DNA from: Selaginella moellendorffii
Taxonomy: Eukaryota; Streptophyta; Lycopodiopsida; Selaginellales; Selaginellaceae
DNA length: 64,000 nucleotides
Direction of reading: 5' to 3'
Assembly (NCBI RefSeq): GCF_000143415.4
Contig: NW_003314364.1
Coordinates: forward strand, 282,479 to 346,478
Each line of letters begins with the position of its first letter. The first letter of the stretch is position 1. This document shows positions 62,930 to 64,000 of this stretch, one piece after another. The position numbers and the translations under genes are program-made. Under the pieces are notes generated by a model. That model was not told the origin of the DNA. It was given only the letters and a program-made list of their open reading frames with translations, and ran no database searches.

Positions 62930-64000
62930 TCTGAAAGTGCAGAAAAGAAGTTAAGACCATACAAAAAATGATTGGAGAATGGCCTAAATCATAACATACC
63001 AAACAACCTCAATAGCATGAGGCCACATGCCATTATTCAAACATGCTATTGACACCCACGTGAAATTTTGCATTCACAAAATTGGCATGAGGCCTCATGC
63101 CATCTTGATATACACACAGCTGCAGGCAAGTAAAAACATACATGACAATATGCTAGCCATGAAATTGCAAGGGCCCAAGATGGCATGTGGCCTCATGCCA
63201 TTTCTAAATGTGGTCCTAAGCCATTCCATGGTGAACATACCAGGAAGCACAAGTGCCGAATATCAAGAGGAAGCGGTAGCCACACCAAAGACAGTGCTGC
63301 TCGCAACACCGCAACTACTCATAGCGCCGCTCGCAACACCGCAATTGCTCGTAGCGCCGCTCGCACAAACTGCCACTCGCATAAATTGCCGCTCGCAATG
63401 GCGCTCGCAATGCCGCAACCGCTCATAGACGCATAAACCACAGCCCACAACGCCGCTTACACAAGCAGCGCTCACTGCGCTCAGCGGAACCAAGAACACG
63501 GCGCACAAAAATGATAGACCTAGGAATGAGTTCGAGAATTCAAAAATAACACACGCTTGAACGTCACATCAAATCCTCTGACAAACCAGATCTTATGATT
63601 CCTCTGACAAATTTCAAACTGAGTAGCTTCTAGACTTTGCTGTCGGAGGTTGAACTTTGTCACATCATGTCCTTGCCTCGATCCAGCTGTGCCATGTCAG
63701 TGATTCGAACTTTGCCATGCCATGTCAGCGATCCGCGCCAAGATTATTCGCCGTGTAAAGGAATAATTATGCTGTGTGTGTACGTCCATTTATGGCAATA
63801 TAAGGCCACACGCCATTCAAAGAATAATGCTCGACATAAGGCCACACGCCATTCAAAGAATAATGCTAGTCGAGCATTTTTTGGTGCATTTTTGGGTTCA
63901 AAATTGCATGAGCCCACACGCTATAAATTTACCTTACCAAAATGAACAGCTTATTACTGGATTAATGTTATCTCACCTGCCTCTCGGTTCCATCTTTTTT
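62930..64000. promoter_or_regulatory. Upstream region of copy C
   Basis: Aligns with 51877-52900. Palindromes at 63012-63033, 63083-63102 and 63180-63201. A 33-bp segment (ATAAGGCCACACGCCATTCA..., about 63800 and 63836) is tandemly doubled compared with B, just upstream of the TATA block. Confidence 0.6.

Larger units (their letters stand above)
58657..64000 (-). mobile_element. DNA transposon copy C, incomplete at window end
   Basis: Head-to-tail with copy B. Subterminal region, 85-aa gene, transposase and about 1 kb of upstream region. 58657-63890 aligns with 47757-52835 of B at high identity. Its own ParB-like gene would lie beyond 64000. The last 60 bases show several small indels against B. 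Confidence 0.85.

Overview
The window looks like transposon-packed nuclear DNA of a land plant. It contains a TTTAGGG telomere-type tract (53173-53197), chromodomain Ty3/gypsy elements with initiator-Met-type primer sites, and introns of only about 40-70 nt both in transposon genes and in one host-like gene (11419-12302). Very short introns together with these element types make a Selaginella-like lycophyte my best guess; this is an inference. Almost nothing here is ordinary host gene space.

Layout. 1-3993: right-hand part (copy A) of an unusual DNA transposon. 4000-7060: debris of gypsy elements plus tandem repeats. 7090-8223: decayed Pif1-type helicase, possibly from a Helitron. 9.5-12.3 kb: the only gene-like island, with a TRFL-like N-terminal gene on the minus strand and unrecognised exon-like sequence. 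12.9-20.1 kb: old gypsy remnants, microsatellites, tandem and dispersed repeats. 20129-35690: a defective chromovirus (gag, protease, RT lacking its catalytic box, RNase H, integrase, chromodomain) split by a complete young non-autonomous LTR element (22223-29716, duplication ATATG) and by a 5'-truncated LINE (32108-32907, 17-bp duplication). 35.7-40.1 kb: inverted and broken LTR pieces. 40108-47756: a second copy of the non-autonomous LTR element carrying a TRIM (42482-43077), a solo LTR (43346-44493) and another LINE (45096-46080), each with a readable target duplication. 47757-64000: copies B and C of the DNA transposon, head to tail.

The notable system is the transposon of copies A, B and C. 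It encodes (i) a transposase of about 1029 residues with a DUF7869-like, RNase H-fold-like core (D about 478, D about 645, E/D about 684-687), (ii) a small acidic 85-residue protein read in the same direction, and (iii) divergently, a large nuclear-type protein combining a ParB-like domain with what looks like a degenerate DNA-methylase fold. The element is strewn with about thirty copies of a 20-22 bp near-palindrome (type TGGCATGAGGCCTCATGCCA). They lie in its promoter region, in untranslated regions, in two places inside the transposase reading frame, and inside extremely short introns, one of which (38 nt) is little more than the palindrome. A ParB-like protein with multiple palindromic sites in the same element recalls ParB/parS, but that link is only a hypothesis. 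All three copies are damaged: A is 5'-deleted, B has a stop and a deletion, C has one stop, and the ParB gene has one in-frame stop.
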